A stretch of 35,045 nucleotides of DNA, taken from Verrucomicrobiaceae bacterium (lineage in GTDB: Bacteria > Verrucomicrobiota > Verrucomicrobiia > Verrucomicrobiales > DEV007). Numbering within the stretch: the stretch's first letter is position 1; every line of letters starts with the position of its first letter. The notes under the pieces were generated by a model that saw only the letters and a list, made by a program, of their open reading frames with translations, was not told the origin of the DNA and made no database searches. The stretch covers positions 1 through 35,045 of the forward strand of contig JAACDM010000251.1 of the NCBI GenBank assembly GCA_009936795.1. The letters are read 5' to 3'. Shown here in pieces: positions 7,647 through 16,400 of this stretch. A program made the translations under genes and the position numbers.

Positions 7647-9527
7647 ATGGCTGAACAAGCACGGAAGACTCTCGAAGAACGCGCACAGATGACTGATCTG
7701 GAGCGCCTGCGTCACTCTTGCGCCCATGTTTTGGCCACAGCAATCCTCCGGATCTGGCCTGATGCTCAACTTGCGGCGGGGCCGCCCGTTGATTCGGGCT
7801 TCTACTATGATATGGAACTGGATCACCGGATTTCCCCCGAAGACTTCGAGCGTATCGAGAAGGAGATGAAGAAGGTGGTCAAGGAGAACCAGAAGTTCGA
7901 GCGCATTGCCCTATCCCGTCAGGACGCATTGGAAATGGCCCAGTCGGGCAAACTCGGAGGTCTTTCGGAGCGCTCGGAGCCAAGCAAGTTCAAGCTCGAT
8001 ATCTTGGAGAATATTCCGGACGACGAAGAGATCTCGATCTATCAGAACGGCGAGTTCACCGATCTCTGCGCGGGTCCTCACGTCGGTTTCACCAGCAAGT
8101 GCAAAGCTTACAAGTTGATGAATGTCGCGAGCGCTTACTACAAAGGCGATTCGAACAACCCGCAGTTGCAACGCATCTATGGCACAGCGTTTCCTAACAA
8201 AACGGAGCTGGCTGCCTACTTGGAACAATTGGAAGAGGCCAAGAAGCGCGACCACCGGAAGTTAGGACGCGATCTCGAACTCTTCACCATCGACGAAGAA
8301 GTCGGTCAGGGCCTTATTCTCTGGATGCCAAAGGGTGCCGTCGTAAGGCAAGAACTTCAGGACTTCATTTCAGAGGAGTTAGCGGTGCAAGGGTACTCGC
8401 AAGTGTTCACCCCTCATATTGGCAAACTTGATCTGTATCGGACCTCCGGTCACTACCCTTACTATCAAGAGTCACAGTACCCACCAGTGGTTGATCGGGA
8501 GACCTTGAAAGGGCTCGCGGACGAAGGATGCGGGTGTGCGGAATTGAGCAACCGGCTCGAGGATGGCGAAATCGACGGCTACCTGCTCAAGCCTATGAAT
8601 TGCCCTCACCACATCAAGATCTTTGCTGCGACGCATCACTCTTACCGGGACATGCCGGTGAGACTAGCAGAGTTTGGAACCGTCTATCGCTGGGAGATGT
8701 CCGGTGAATTGGGTGGCATGACACGGGTGCGTGGTTTCACTCAAGATGACGCACACCTCTTCTGCACACCAGACCAGGTCGAAAGCGAGATCATTGGTTG
8801 CGTGAATCTTGTGAAGAAGGTCCTGACAACGCTGGGCATCGAAGATTACCGCGTGCGTGTGGGGCTACGAGATCCTGACTCGACGAAGTATGTTGGCCAA
8901 CCCGAGAATTGGGACCGGGCCGAGCAAAGTTTGCGCAATGTGGCGACGACTCTAGACGTTCCCTTCACGGAGGCTCCGGGCGAAGCTGCTTTCTATGGAC
9001 CGAAGATCGATTTCTTGGTCAAGGATGTCATCGGACGCGAGTGGCAACTCGGCACCGTGCAAGTCGACTACAACCTGCCCGAGCGCTTTGACCTTTCCTA
9101 CATCGGAAGCGACAATGAAGCTCACCGTCCGGTGATGATTCATCGGGCACCATTCGGCTCTATGGAGCGGTTCGTAGGCGTGCTAATCGAGCACTTCGCC
9201 GGACATTTCCCCACCTGGCTCGCCCCTGAGCAAGTCCGCGTGATACCAATCTCAGAGAAATATCACGCCTACGCGCAGACTGTGCTTGAGCAGTTACGTC
9301 AGTTGAAAGGCCTACGTGTCACGATCGACACCGCCAGCGAGAAGGTCGGAGCTAAGATTCGTCTTGCCCAGTTAGACAAAGTGCCCTATATGCTTCTCAT
9401 CGGTGCGCAAGAAGAGGAATCTAAACAAGTTAGCATCCGTCATCGCAATCACGGCGACCTCGGATCTAAAGAATTGTCGACCTTCCTCAAAGATGTGGAG
9501 AGTGAGATTCGGGAACGTTCCCTGTAA
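7647..9527 (+). CDS. thrS: Threonyl-tRNA synthetase lacking the N-terminal TGS domain
   Basis: A 626-residue class II synthetase that charges tRNA-Thr. It starts directly in the editing domain: HSCAH at 23-27 (the HxxxH editing pair) and C141 in DLCAGPHV. The TGS domain of about 60 residues at the start of typical ThrRS is absent, and the tRNA gene immediately upstream leaves no room for it. The catalytic core has the zinc ligands C319 (MNCPHH), H370 (DDAHLFC) and H499 (IHRAPFGSMERF, motif 3), and motif 2 (TVYRWEMSGELGGMTRVRGFTQDDAH). The anticodon-binding domain fills the C-terminus (VRVIPIS...LRVTID). Residues about 277-312 contain an extra segment with CGC between SGHYPYYQ and the KPMNCP motif. 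infC follows, the usual partner. No Shine-Dalgarno sequence precedes the ATG. Confidence 0.97.
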   Translation: MAEQARKTLEERAQMTDLERLRHSCAHVLATAILRIWPDAQLAAGPPVDSGFYYDMELDHRISPEDFERIEKEMKKVVKENQKFERIALSRQDALEMAQSGKLGGLSERSEPSKFKLDILENIPDDEEISIYQNGEFTDLCAGPHVGFTSKCKAYKLMNVASAYYKGDSNNPQLQRIYGTAFPNKTELAAYLEQLEEAKKRDHRKLGRDLELFTIDEEVGQGLILWMPKGAVVRQELQDFISEELAVQGYSQVFTPHIGKLDLYRTSGHYPYYQESQYPPVVDRETLKGLADEGCGCAELSNRLEDGEIDGYLLKPMNCPHHIKIFAATHHSYRDMPVRLAEFGTVYRWEMSGELGGMTRVRGFTQDDAHLFCTPDQVESEIIGCVNLVKKVLTTLGIEDYRVRVGLRDPDSTKYVGQPENWDRAEQSLRNVATTLDVPFTEAPGEAAFYGPKIDFLVKDVIGREWQLGTVQVDYNLPERFDLSYIGSDNEAHRPVMIHRAPFGSMERFVGVLIEHFAGHFPTWLAPEQVRVIPISEKYHAYAQTVLEQLRQLKGLRVTIDTASEKVGAKIRLAQLDKVPYMLLIGAQEEESKQVSIRHRNHGDLGSKELSTFLKDVESEIRERSL

Positions 9528-9643
9528 TCCTTAGAATTTGAATTCGCTCCAAGTATATTTCCATCCAACGGCTGCGGCGCTTCTTGTCGCGGCCGCATTG
9601 TCGCTGCACGTCGGCACCTCTCACCCCCGACTCCCTAAGTCCT

Positions 9644-10327
9644 ATCGCTAAACCGAAACGCAAGTACCGTCCCCGCTACAGGGACATGACTCGAGTCAAT
9701 GAACGGATTCGCGCACACCGCGTCCGAGTCATTGTCGGCTCTACCAATGAACAGCTAGGAGTATTGCCAACCCAAGATGCCATCGCCGAAGCGAAGCGCC
9801 GAGGGCTTGATCTCGTTGAGGTCGCTGCCAAGGCTGATCCTCCAGTCTGCAAGATTGTCGACTACGGTAAGTATAAATACGAGCAGTCAAAGCTGAAGAA
9901 AGCGAGTGGCGCAAAACCCGCTCCAAAGCTGAAGGAAGTGAAGTTCCGTGTTCGAACGGATCCTCATGACTACAACATCAAGTTGTCGCATGCTGAAGAC
10001 TTCCTTGAGGCTGGCAACAAAGTCAGGATTCAGTTGCAGTTTCGTGGCCGCGAGAACGCTCACCACAATGTTGGCTTCGAGGTCATGCAGCGTATCAAAG
10101 GTGATTTGCTGACAATGGGGCACGTCGACATGGAACCCAAGCTGGCAGGACGTCAAATTACCATGATGCTGTCTCCTCTTCCGGAACATGCACGACAACG
10201 CAGGTTTAAACTCTCCCATGGAAAGCTCATTGAAGAAGATGACTTCGATGAGGAAGAAGAGGACAGCGCTGCCGAAGCAAATGAGGGCGACAGCACTGAG
10301 AGCGTCAAGGAAGAAGCAGAGTCCTAA
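9644..10327 (+). CDS. infC: Translation initiation factor IF-3 (start uncertain, possibly non-ATG)
   Basis: IF-3 binds the 30S subunit, prevents 50S joining and polices start-codon choice. IF3-N reads RVNERIRAHRVRVIV...DLVEVAAKADPPVCKIVDYGKYKYE; IF3-C reads KEVKFRVRTDPHDYNIKL...VRIQLQFRGRENAH...GRQITMMLSP. An acidic tail of about 30 residues (EEDDFDEEEED...) extends beyond the usual end. The start is ambiguous. The frame opens at a TTG (9584), but its first 20 residues are Cys/Pro-rich and unlike IF-3. I chose ATC at 9644, which begins the basic lead-in AKPKRKYRPRYRD; unusual AUU/AUC/AUA starts are a known autoregulatory feature of infC. The ATG at 9686 (MTRVNERIR) is the conservative alternative. 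It follows thrS as in most bacteria, but pdxH follows instead of rpmI-rplT. Confidence 0.93.
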   Translation: MAKPKRKYRPRYRDMTRVNERIRAHRVRVIVGSTNEQLGVLPTQDAIAEAKRRGLDLVEVAAKADPPVCKIVDYGKYKYEQSKLKKASGAKPAPKLKEVKFRVRTDPHDYNIKLSHAEDFLEAGNKVRIQLQFRGRENAHHNVGFEVMQRIKGDLLTMGHVDMEPKLAGRQITMMLSPLPEHARQRRFKLSHGKLIEEDDFDEEEEDSAAEANEGDSTESVKEEAES

Positions 10328-10353
10328 CCGCTGACACCGGTGACCGAACGGTC

Positions 10354-11022
10354 ATGAATCGCGACCCTGCCAGCAGCAAGATTCAGGAGATGCGCCAGCG
10401 CTACGAACGCGCAGGTTTACGCAAGGCTGATCTCGCAGAATGCCCAATTGCTCAGTTTCAAGCCTGGTTTAGTGAGATCACCGAAGCCGAGGGCACTCTA
10501 GAGCCGAACGCCATGACGTTGGCCACGGCTGACAAGGACGGCATGCCCTCAGCTCGGACCGTTCTTCTAAAGGGAGGCCTTGATCGCGGTGCCTTCTGGT
10601 TCTTTAGCAATCACACGAGTAAGAAAGGCCAAGACCTGGCCGTCAATCCTCGCGCGGGGCTGGTCTTCCTCTGGAAGGAGTGGGAACGGCAGGTTTGTGT
10701 CCGAGGCAACGTCACCAAACTGCCGGAATCTGAAACCCAGGCCTATTTTCAATCTCGGCCGTATGAAAGCCAGATCGGGGCCTGGACATCTCGCCAAAGT
10801 GCCGAGATCCCTGATCGCGCTCACCTAGACGAGCGCGATGCTCGACTTCGAGAGCGGTTTCCAGAAGGAAACGTTCCCTGTCCGGAATTCTGGGGTGGTT
10901 ACGCCGTCCAGCCGCTCAGTATCGAGTTCTGGCAAGGCCGCCCAGGCCGCCTCCACGACCGGTTTCGTTATTACCGTGAAGGCCTGACAGCCCCCTGGAC
11001 GTGCGTTCGCTTGTCCCCGTAA
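10354..11022 (+). CDS. pdxH: Pyridoxamine 5'-phosphate oxidase
   Basis: A 222-residue FMN enzyme that oxidises pyridoxamine/pyridoxine 5'-phosphate to pyridoxal 5'-phosphate, in the PLP salvage and final synthesis step. Length and motifs fit: EPNAMTLATADKDGMPSARTVLLKG (FMN/substrate region), FFSNHTSKKGQDLAVNPRAGLVFLW, RQVCVRGNVTKLPE, SRPYESQIGAW, and the C-terminal signature EFWQGRPGRLHDRFRY. The stop of infC is 26 bp upstream, so it is probably co-transcribed with thrS-infC; an intrinsic terminator lies about 150 bp downstream. A tiny palindrome (GACCG-AA-CGGTC) sits directly before the ATG, with unknown significance. Confidence 0.97.
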   Translation: MNRDPASSKIQEMRQRYERAGLRKADLAECPIAQFQAWFSEITEAEGTLEPNAMTLATADKDGMPSARTVLLKGGLDRGAFWFFSNHTSKKGQDLAVNPRAGLVFLWKEWERQVCVRGNVTKLPESETQAYFQSRPYESQIGAWTSRQSAEIPDRAHLDERDARLRERFPEGNVPCPEFWGGYAVQPLSIEFWQGRPGRLHDRFRYYREGLTAPWTCVRLSP

Positions 11023-11170
11023 AATCTAAGATTCTGAAAATCATCAATTTCTTGGAAGAAAGATCGAACGCCTTTCCATGTGGATAGTCTAACTTTATGT
11101 AGCGTCTACTCAATGCCCTGAATGGGCGCTAGGATTGTTTCCTTGGTTAAAGTTGAGAGGAATCTCTAGG

Positions 11171-11207
11171 CCAGGTCGGCTCCTTACCGACCTGGTCTTT
11201 CCTTTTC
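11171..11207 (+). terminator. Rho-independent terminator downstream of pdxH
   Basis: A perfect 9-bp stem CCAGGTCGG (11171-11179) / CCGACCTGG (11187-11195) with a 7-nt loop is followed by the T-rich tract TCTTTCCTTTT. It ends the plus-strand thrS-infC-pdxH unit or a small transcript from 11023-11170. Two weaker hairpins precede it: GCCC/GGGC at 11115-11127 and GAGA/TCTC at 11155-11166. Nothing else is visible in 11023-11317. Confidence 0.85.
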
Positions 11208-11317
11208 GCAGGAAACTCCAATCATTTCCGTGGCCGGATTGCCATAGCTGCCCTAGGCGATCTCCCTGAGTGGTCGATTGACACGAGTATGGTCAGGAAA
11301 CGAGTAGTTCTTTATCT

Positions 11318-13273
11318 ATGAATCACATCGTCGTCGCAGGGTGCTCTTGCCTCGCTCTCCTAGGCACGGCAGTCGGAGAGCCCAACGAGAATGCAGAAGC
11401 CCGCTATCAGCAAGTCATTGACTACGTGAAGAAGAGCGCGGCCGAGGTGACCACCAATGCTCTCTCCGGAGTGAAAACCCTGGCTGATTGGAACGCAGTC
11501 CGAGCTCAGAAACATCGCGAGTTCCTTTACATGCTAGGATTGGACCCAATGCCCGTCCGCACGGCGCTTGAGGCTAAGGTTACTGGAACCATCCATACCC
11601 CAAATTATCACATCGAGAACGTCGTCTTTCAAAGCTCGCCTAAGCTTTATGTCACCGGCAATTTGTACATCCCTCACAACGCGACGACTCCCCTACCAAC
11701 CATTCTTTACGTGTGCGGCCATTCACCACATCCGCTCGGGGCCAAGTACCAATACCAAGACCGCGCGCAGTGGTATGCAGAGAACGGCTATGCGTGCTTC
11801 ATCATCGATACGTTGGAGTTTGGCGAAGTAGCAGGAATTCACCACGGGCTCCACAATCTCAATATGTGGCAATGGATCTCCGCAGGATACACGCCAGCAG
11901 GAATCGAGGTCTGGAACGCCATGCGAGCCATCGACTATTTGGAAACTCGTGAGGAAGTCGACCAGACACGCATTGGAATCACGGGAATCTCAGGAGGCGG
12001 AGCCATCAGCTGGTTCTCGGCAGCCGCAGATGATCGCATCGCGGTTGCGGTGCCAGTTTGCGGAACCTTTACCTACGGCTCTCAAGCTAAGAACTGGCTC
12101 GCTGATGGTCAATGTGACTGCATCTATTTCAACAACACCTATCAAAGTGATCTAAGCATCATGGGAGCGCTGATTGCACCACGCCCACTCATGACTTGCA
12201 GTGGAATAAAGGATTCTATCTTCCCACCAGACGGCTACCATGAGGTGCACCGGCAAGTGAAACCGCTGTACGACCTGCACGGTGTGGATGGCATCAGAAA
12301 TATCGACGACGATGTACCCCACCAGGACAGCCCGAAACTAAGACAAGAAACCCGTCAGTGGTTTAATCGTTGGTTCATGAACGACACGACACCCGTGGAC
12401 CGTGTTCCCAACCCAGAGAATAAGCGTCACACGGCAGAAGAACTTGCGTGCCTCAAGACAATACCATGGGACGCCGCTAATTTCAGCGCGCATGATCACT
12501 TCGTTACCCGCAAAGAACTAGCGGAACCCACGAAGAAGGAAGAACTACTTGCTGAGTTGCACGACAAGACGTTTCGCTGGTTTCCGGAGCAATCCATTCC
12601 CTTTGAACCCATTCCCAACGGCGGGCATGGCGGATGGATGGATCGCTACGGCGAGTATGATGACTTTCAGATTCATTCGGAAGCGAATGTCCGCATTCGC
12701 GTGCAGATCGTCAGAGCACGAAACCGGACACCGAACACACCGCTGCTTGTTTACCTCAAACGCCCTGAAGACACCTTGTCCGCAGTCGATGTCGATGAGC
12801 TCTTAGCGGTTCTTGGGCACAGTGACGTCGCCATGGTGAATCCTCGCCTCACCGATCATCAGATCGATCACCAAGAATGGACCAACATCGAACGAACTGC
12901 GGTTTGGTCAGGACGCACCATTGCCGCAATGCAAGTATGGGATGTGCTTCGAGCGACGAAATGGTTGGCAGAAGAACTGAAGACGGAAAGTCGCCCCATC
13001 GTGCTCTTTGCGAAATCAGAAATGGCCGTACCTGCGCTCTACGCGACGCTCCTGGCACCTGAGATTTCACAGGTGATTGTACGTGACCTGCACACCTCCC
13101 ACGACCAAGCGCCCCCGTTGCTGAATGTTCTCCGTTTCACCGACATCCCAGAAGTGGGCGCGGTCATGGGCTCTCGGCTTTGCTTTCTAGGCGCCCGCCC
13201 TCCTGGGTTTTCGCTTGCATCGGAAGCCAGAAGCCTTCCGACAGCGCTCTTCGAGAAGTTGTCTCCCCGATAG
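11318..13273 (+). CDS. Secreted alpha/beta-hydrolase (acetyl xylan esterase-like), two hydrolase-like lobes
   Basis: A 651-residue protein with an N-terminal signal peptide (residues 1-20, CSCLALLGTAVG). The first lobe is a full alpha/beta-hydrolase: oxyanion region ILYVCGHSPHP near 130, nucleophile elbow GITGISGGG with Ser225, likely acid Asp299 (SGIKDSIFPPDGYHE) and His335 (DDVPHQDS). This arrangement resembles the large acetyl-xylan/polysaccharide esterases (abhydrolase_7/AXE1 group) of Verrucomicrobiota and Planctomycetota. Residues about 450-651 look like a second, degenerate hydrolase lobe (MQVWDVLRATKWLAEE then IVLFAKSEMAVPALYATLLAP), where the glycine-rich elbow has been lost. A role in deacylating plant or algal polysaccharide outside the cytoplasm is inferred; the substrate is unknown. 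It stands as a single gene after the terminator. Confidence 0.8.
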   Translation: MNHIVVAGCSCLALLGTAVGEPNENAEARYQQVIDYVKKSAAEVTTNALSGVKTLADWNAVRAQKHREFLYMLGLDPMPVRTALEAKVTGTIHTPNYHIENVVFQSSPKLYVTGNLYIPHNATTPLPTILYVCGHSPHPLGAKYQYQDRAQWYAENGYACFIIDTLEFGEVAGIHHGLHNLNMWQWISAGYTPAGIEVWNAMRAIDYLETREEVDQTRIGITGISGGGAISWFSAAADDRIAVAVPVCGTFTYGSQAKNWLADGQCDCIYFNNTYQSDLSIMGALIAPRPLMTCSGIKDSIFPPDGYHEVHRQVKPLYDLHGVDGIRNIDDDVPHQDSPKLRQETRQWFNRWFMNDTTPVDRVPNPENKRHTAEELACLKTIPWDAANFSAHDHFVTRKELAEPTKKEELLAELHDKTFRWFPEQSIPFEPIPNGGHGGWMDRYGEYDDFQIHSEANVRIRVQIVRARNRTPNTPLLVYLKRPEDTLSAVDVDELLAVLGHSDVAMVNPRLTDHQIDHQEWTNIERTAVWSGRTIAAMQVWDVLRATKWLAEELKTESRPIVLFAKSEMAVPALYATLLAPEISQVIVRDLHTSHDQAPPLLNVLRFTDIPEVGAVMGSRLCFLGARPPGFSLASEARSLPTALFEKLSPR

Positions 13274-13412
13274 GAGCGGTCGCGGTAGACTGAACGCACT
13301 CTCCTTCCCTACCCCGATTGCACGGCCATCGCTGCGCGACTATGTTACTGTGAACGTTGCGGATTCCTCTTCGCCTTGGCGGATATGGTCTCGGCTATCA
13401 CGTATTTAAATT

Positions 13413-13421
13413 CCCCCCCCC
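13413..13421 (+). repeat. C9 homopolymer directly before the CotH-protein start
   Basis: Nine consecutive C residues end 4 bp before the ATG at 13426, in the spot where a ribosome-binding site would sit. Tracts of this length are prone to polymerase slippage, so the length may vary between cells or be miscounted in the assembly. It is non-coding if the start is 13426. Confidence 0.6.
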
Positions 13422-13425
13422 GATC

Positions 13426-16400
13426 ATGAAACAGCGCCTTTCCCTACCCCTAGGTGTCCTATTCATTGCGACGACCTTACAGATCCAAAGCCAGACCATT
13501 CACATCAACGAGATTCTGGCTGCCAATGTCATCAATTCTCCAGACAACGTCGACTTCGATGACTACTCCGATTGGATTGAACTCGCGAATCCCTCTGACG
13601 AAACAGTTTCGCTAGATGGCTACTATCTCTCAGATGATCCTGACAATCCGCTGAAGTGGGCCGTTCCCGCCGGTGCCGAGATTTCGGCCAACGGCTTCCT
13701 TGTCATTCGCGCTGACGGATTCGATGCCGGTCCTGAACAAGTCTTTCGCCGTGAATACTCTCCCTGGAGCAACTTCAGAACAACGTCCTACCACACCAAT
13801 TTTAAACTCGACGAAGAAGGGGAAACAGTAAGCCTGGCTCGCGTAGACAGCACTCAGTTTGGAGATGTGGATATCGTATCACTTGGTTCAATGTGGCGAT
13901 TCCTGGACGACGGCGGCAACCCTGGCCCATTGTGGGCAGAACCAGGTTTCGACGATGCAGATTGGTCGGAAGGGCCCGCGCAACTGGGCTATGGAGAAAG
14001 TGATGAGACAACGATCATCAGCTATGGACCAGACGACGACGACAAGTTTCCCACCACCTACTTCCGCACCCGTTTCGAAGAGAAGTCACCAGACAGCCTC
14101 ACCAACGTTAAACTCCGAATGCTAGCAGATGACGGCGCGGTCGCCTTTCTTAATGGCGTCGAGATTGGTCGCTTCCGCATGGATCCTGGCACCACAAGTT
14201 ACTTGTCCTACGCGGCAGACAATTCGTCTGAGGGCCAGTTCGATGTCATCAGCCTCACGCCAGATCAGCTTCGACCTGGCACCAACGTCTTGGCGGTTGA
14301 AGTGCATCAGGTAGATGCAGACAGCTCTGATATCAGCTTTGACCTGGAACTTGTCGCTACTCGCGTTCCCGATCGTTTCGAGCAAATCGATGAGGTCAAC
14401 TTCGGGATACAGACCTCTGACGTGTCCTATGGTCGAGACGCCGACGGCCAATGGACACTCTTCGGCGAGCCAACGCCAGGGAGTGCGAACTCTGCTTTCA
14501 ACACAGCCGATTCAATTTCTACAAGCGCTGTTTCATTCAACACCTCTGGAGGGTTCTTCCTCAACGAAGAAGAACTCCACCTAACGACAGAAGATCCTAC
14601 GGCATCAATTCACTACACGCTCGATGGCTCCTGGCCGACCTCGCGGTCCTTGGTCTATGAAAACCCGATAACTATCAGTACCACCACAGTCGTACGCGCA
14701 CGCTCATTTGCACCAAACAAAGTTCCCGGAGAAATCTCTACCCACACCTATTTCATCAATGCACCCGTTCACGAGATGCCGATCATCTCGCTCGCGGTCG
14801 ATCCTGAGATCTTCTTCGGAGAGACGCTTGGCGTCTATGCGAACGTGCATAAAGGCCGCGAGGCGCCGCTGAATCTCGCCTACTACGAACCAAATGACAA
14901 GCTGCAGTTCCAAGTGAACGCCGGCGTCAAGATTGGCGGAGAGAACATCTGGAGATTTGCGCAGAAACCGTTGAATATCTCGCTTCGCGGCAAGTACGGT
15001 GACGATGCGATTGCGTATCAACTATTTCCCGATCTGCGAATGGCCAACTTTAGCCGCTTTGGACTACGCAACGGTGGCGACAATTGGGATGATGCTATGC
15101 TCCGCGATGCCATCACACCACGGATCATGCACGGCCAGATGGCCAATGACGTGGAGGATTACCAGCCCGTCGTCGTGTATATCAACGGTCGCTACTGGGG
15201 TATTCACAATTTGCGATCTTCGTTAGACCCAAATTACTTTGCTTCAAGGCATCAGGTGGATCCTGACAACTACGACCACCTAGAATACGGCCACATCACG
15301 AGTGGCGCGGTGACCTTGGGTGTCAAGGAAGGCAACACGGACGACTACCTTGCTTTAGAAGAGTATGCTGCGACAAACGACCTCAGCGATCCCGTGCACT
15401 ATGCACACATGGAATCGCAAATGGACATGGAGAGCTTCATGGATTTCGTCTGCATCGAGGATTTCGTTTACAATAGCAGTTGGCGCCACAACCGGGAATT
15501 CTGGCGCGAGCGCAAGGACGGGGCCAAGTGGCGCTGGATCGTGCCCGATCTTGATCGCGGGCTCAATACCTCGAATCAGACATCCTCACTGTTAGATAAT
15601 TTCGCAAGAGACTTCGACCTCTTTGGCGATCTCATGGCCAATGCCACCTTCAAAAATAAGCTGGCACAACGCTATGCCACTCATCTGAGCAGCACCTTTC
15701 ACCCTGACCGCATCGCCGATATCGTTGACGACGCCAATACCGAAGTCCTCAACGAAGTATCGAGACACATCGATCGCTGGCTAGATGAGGATGGCATCTC
15801 TTCCCTCGAAGACCGTCAGGAGGAGATAGACGAAATCAAGGAGTTCGCCCGAGATCGAGCACCGCACGTGTATTCAGACTTCCAAGACAATTTCGGCCTG
15901 CCAGGCACGGTCGACATGACCATCGAGGTGGCACCTACCAACGGTGGACAAGTTCTGCTCAACGACGTGCCATTGTTGCCGAACTATGATTCTACGATTG
16001 AACTGTTAGAGGGCCTACCATCTGAGGCCACGGCGATCGCCGCGCCCGGTTACGAATTCGTGGAGTGGAGCACTGGCGAAACAACCACCAGCATAGACGT
16101 GTCGACAGACGTTTCGTGGATTCTCACTGCTACCTTTCGCCAGATTGATGAGAGCGTTCTTCCTCCGATCATCGAACGCGATCTCACGCTAAACCCTAAT
16201 TCAGTCTACACCGCAAACGGTCATGTCATCGTTCCCGAAGGAGTAACCCTCACCATTCCCGAGGGAGCGATCCTCCGCATGCCTCCTCTCGGAGACCTCA
16301 GAGTGTCTGGTCGTCTTGAAATGAATGGCACCGATCTGAATCCAATCCTAGTCGAGTCACACAGAGCGTCTGAACGCTGGGGCTCGATCGCTATCGTCGA

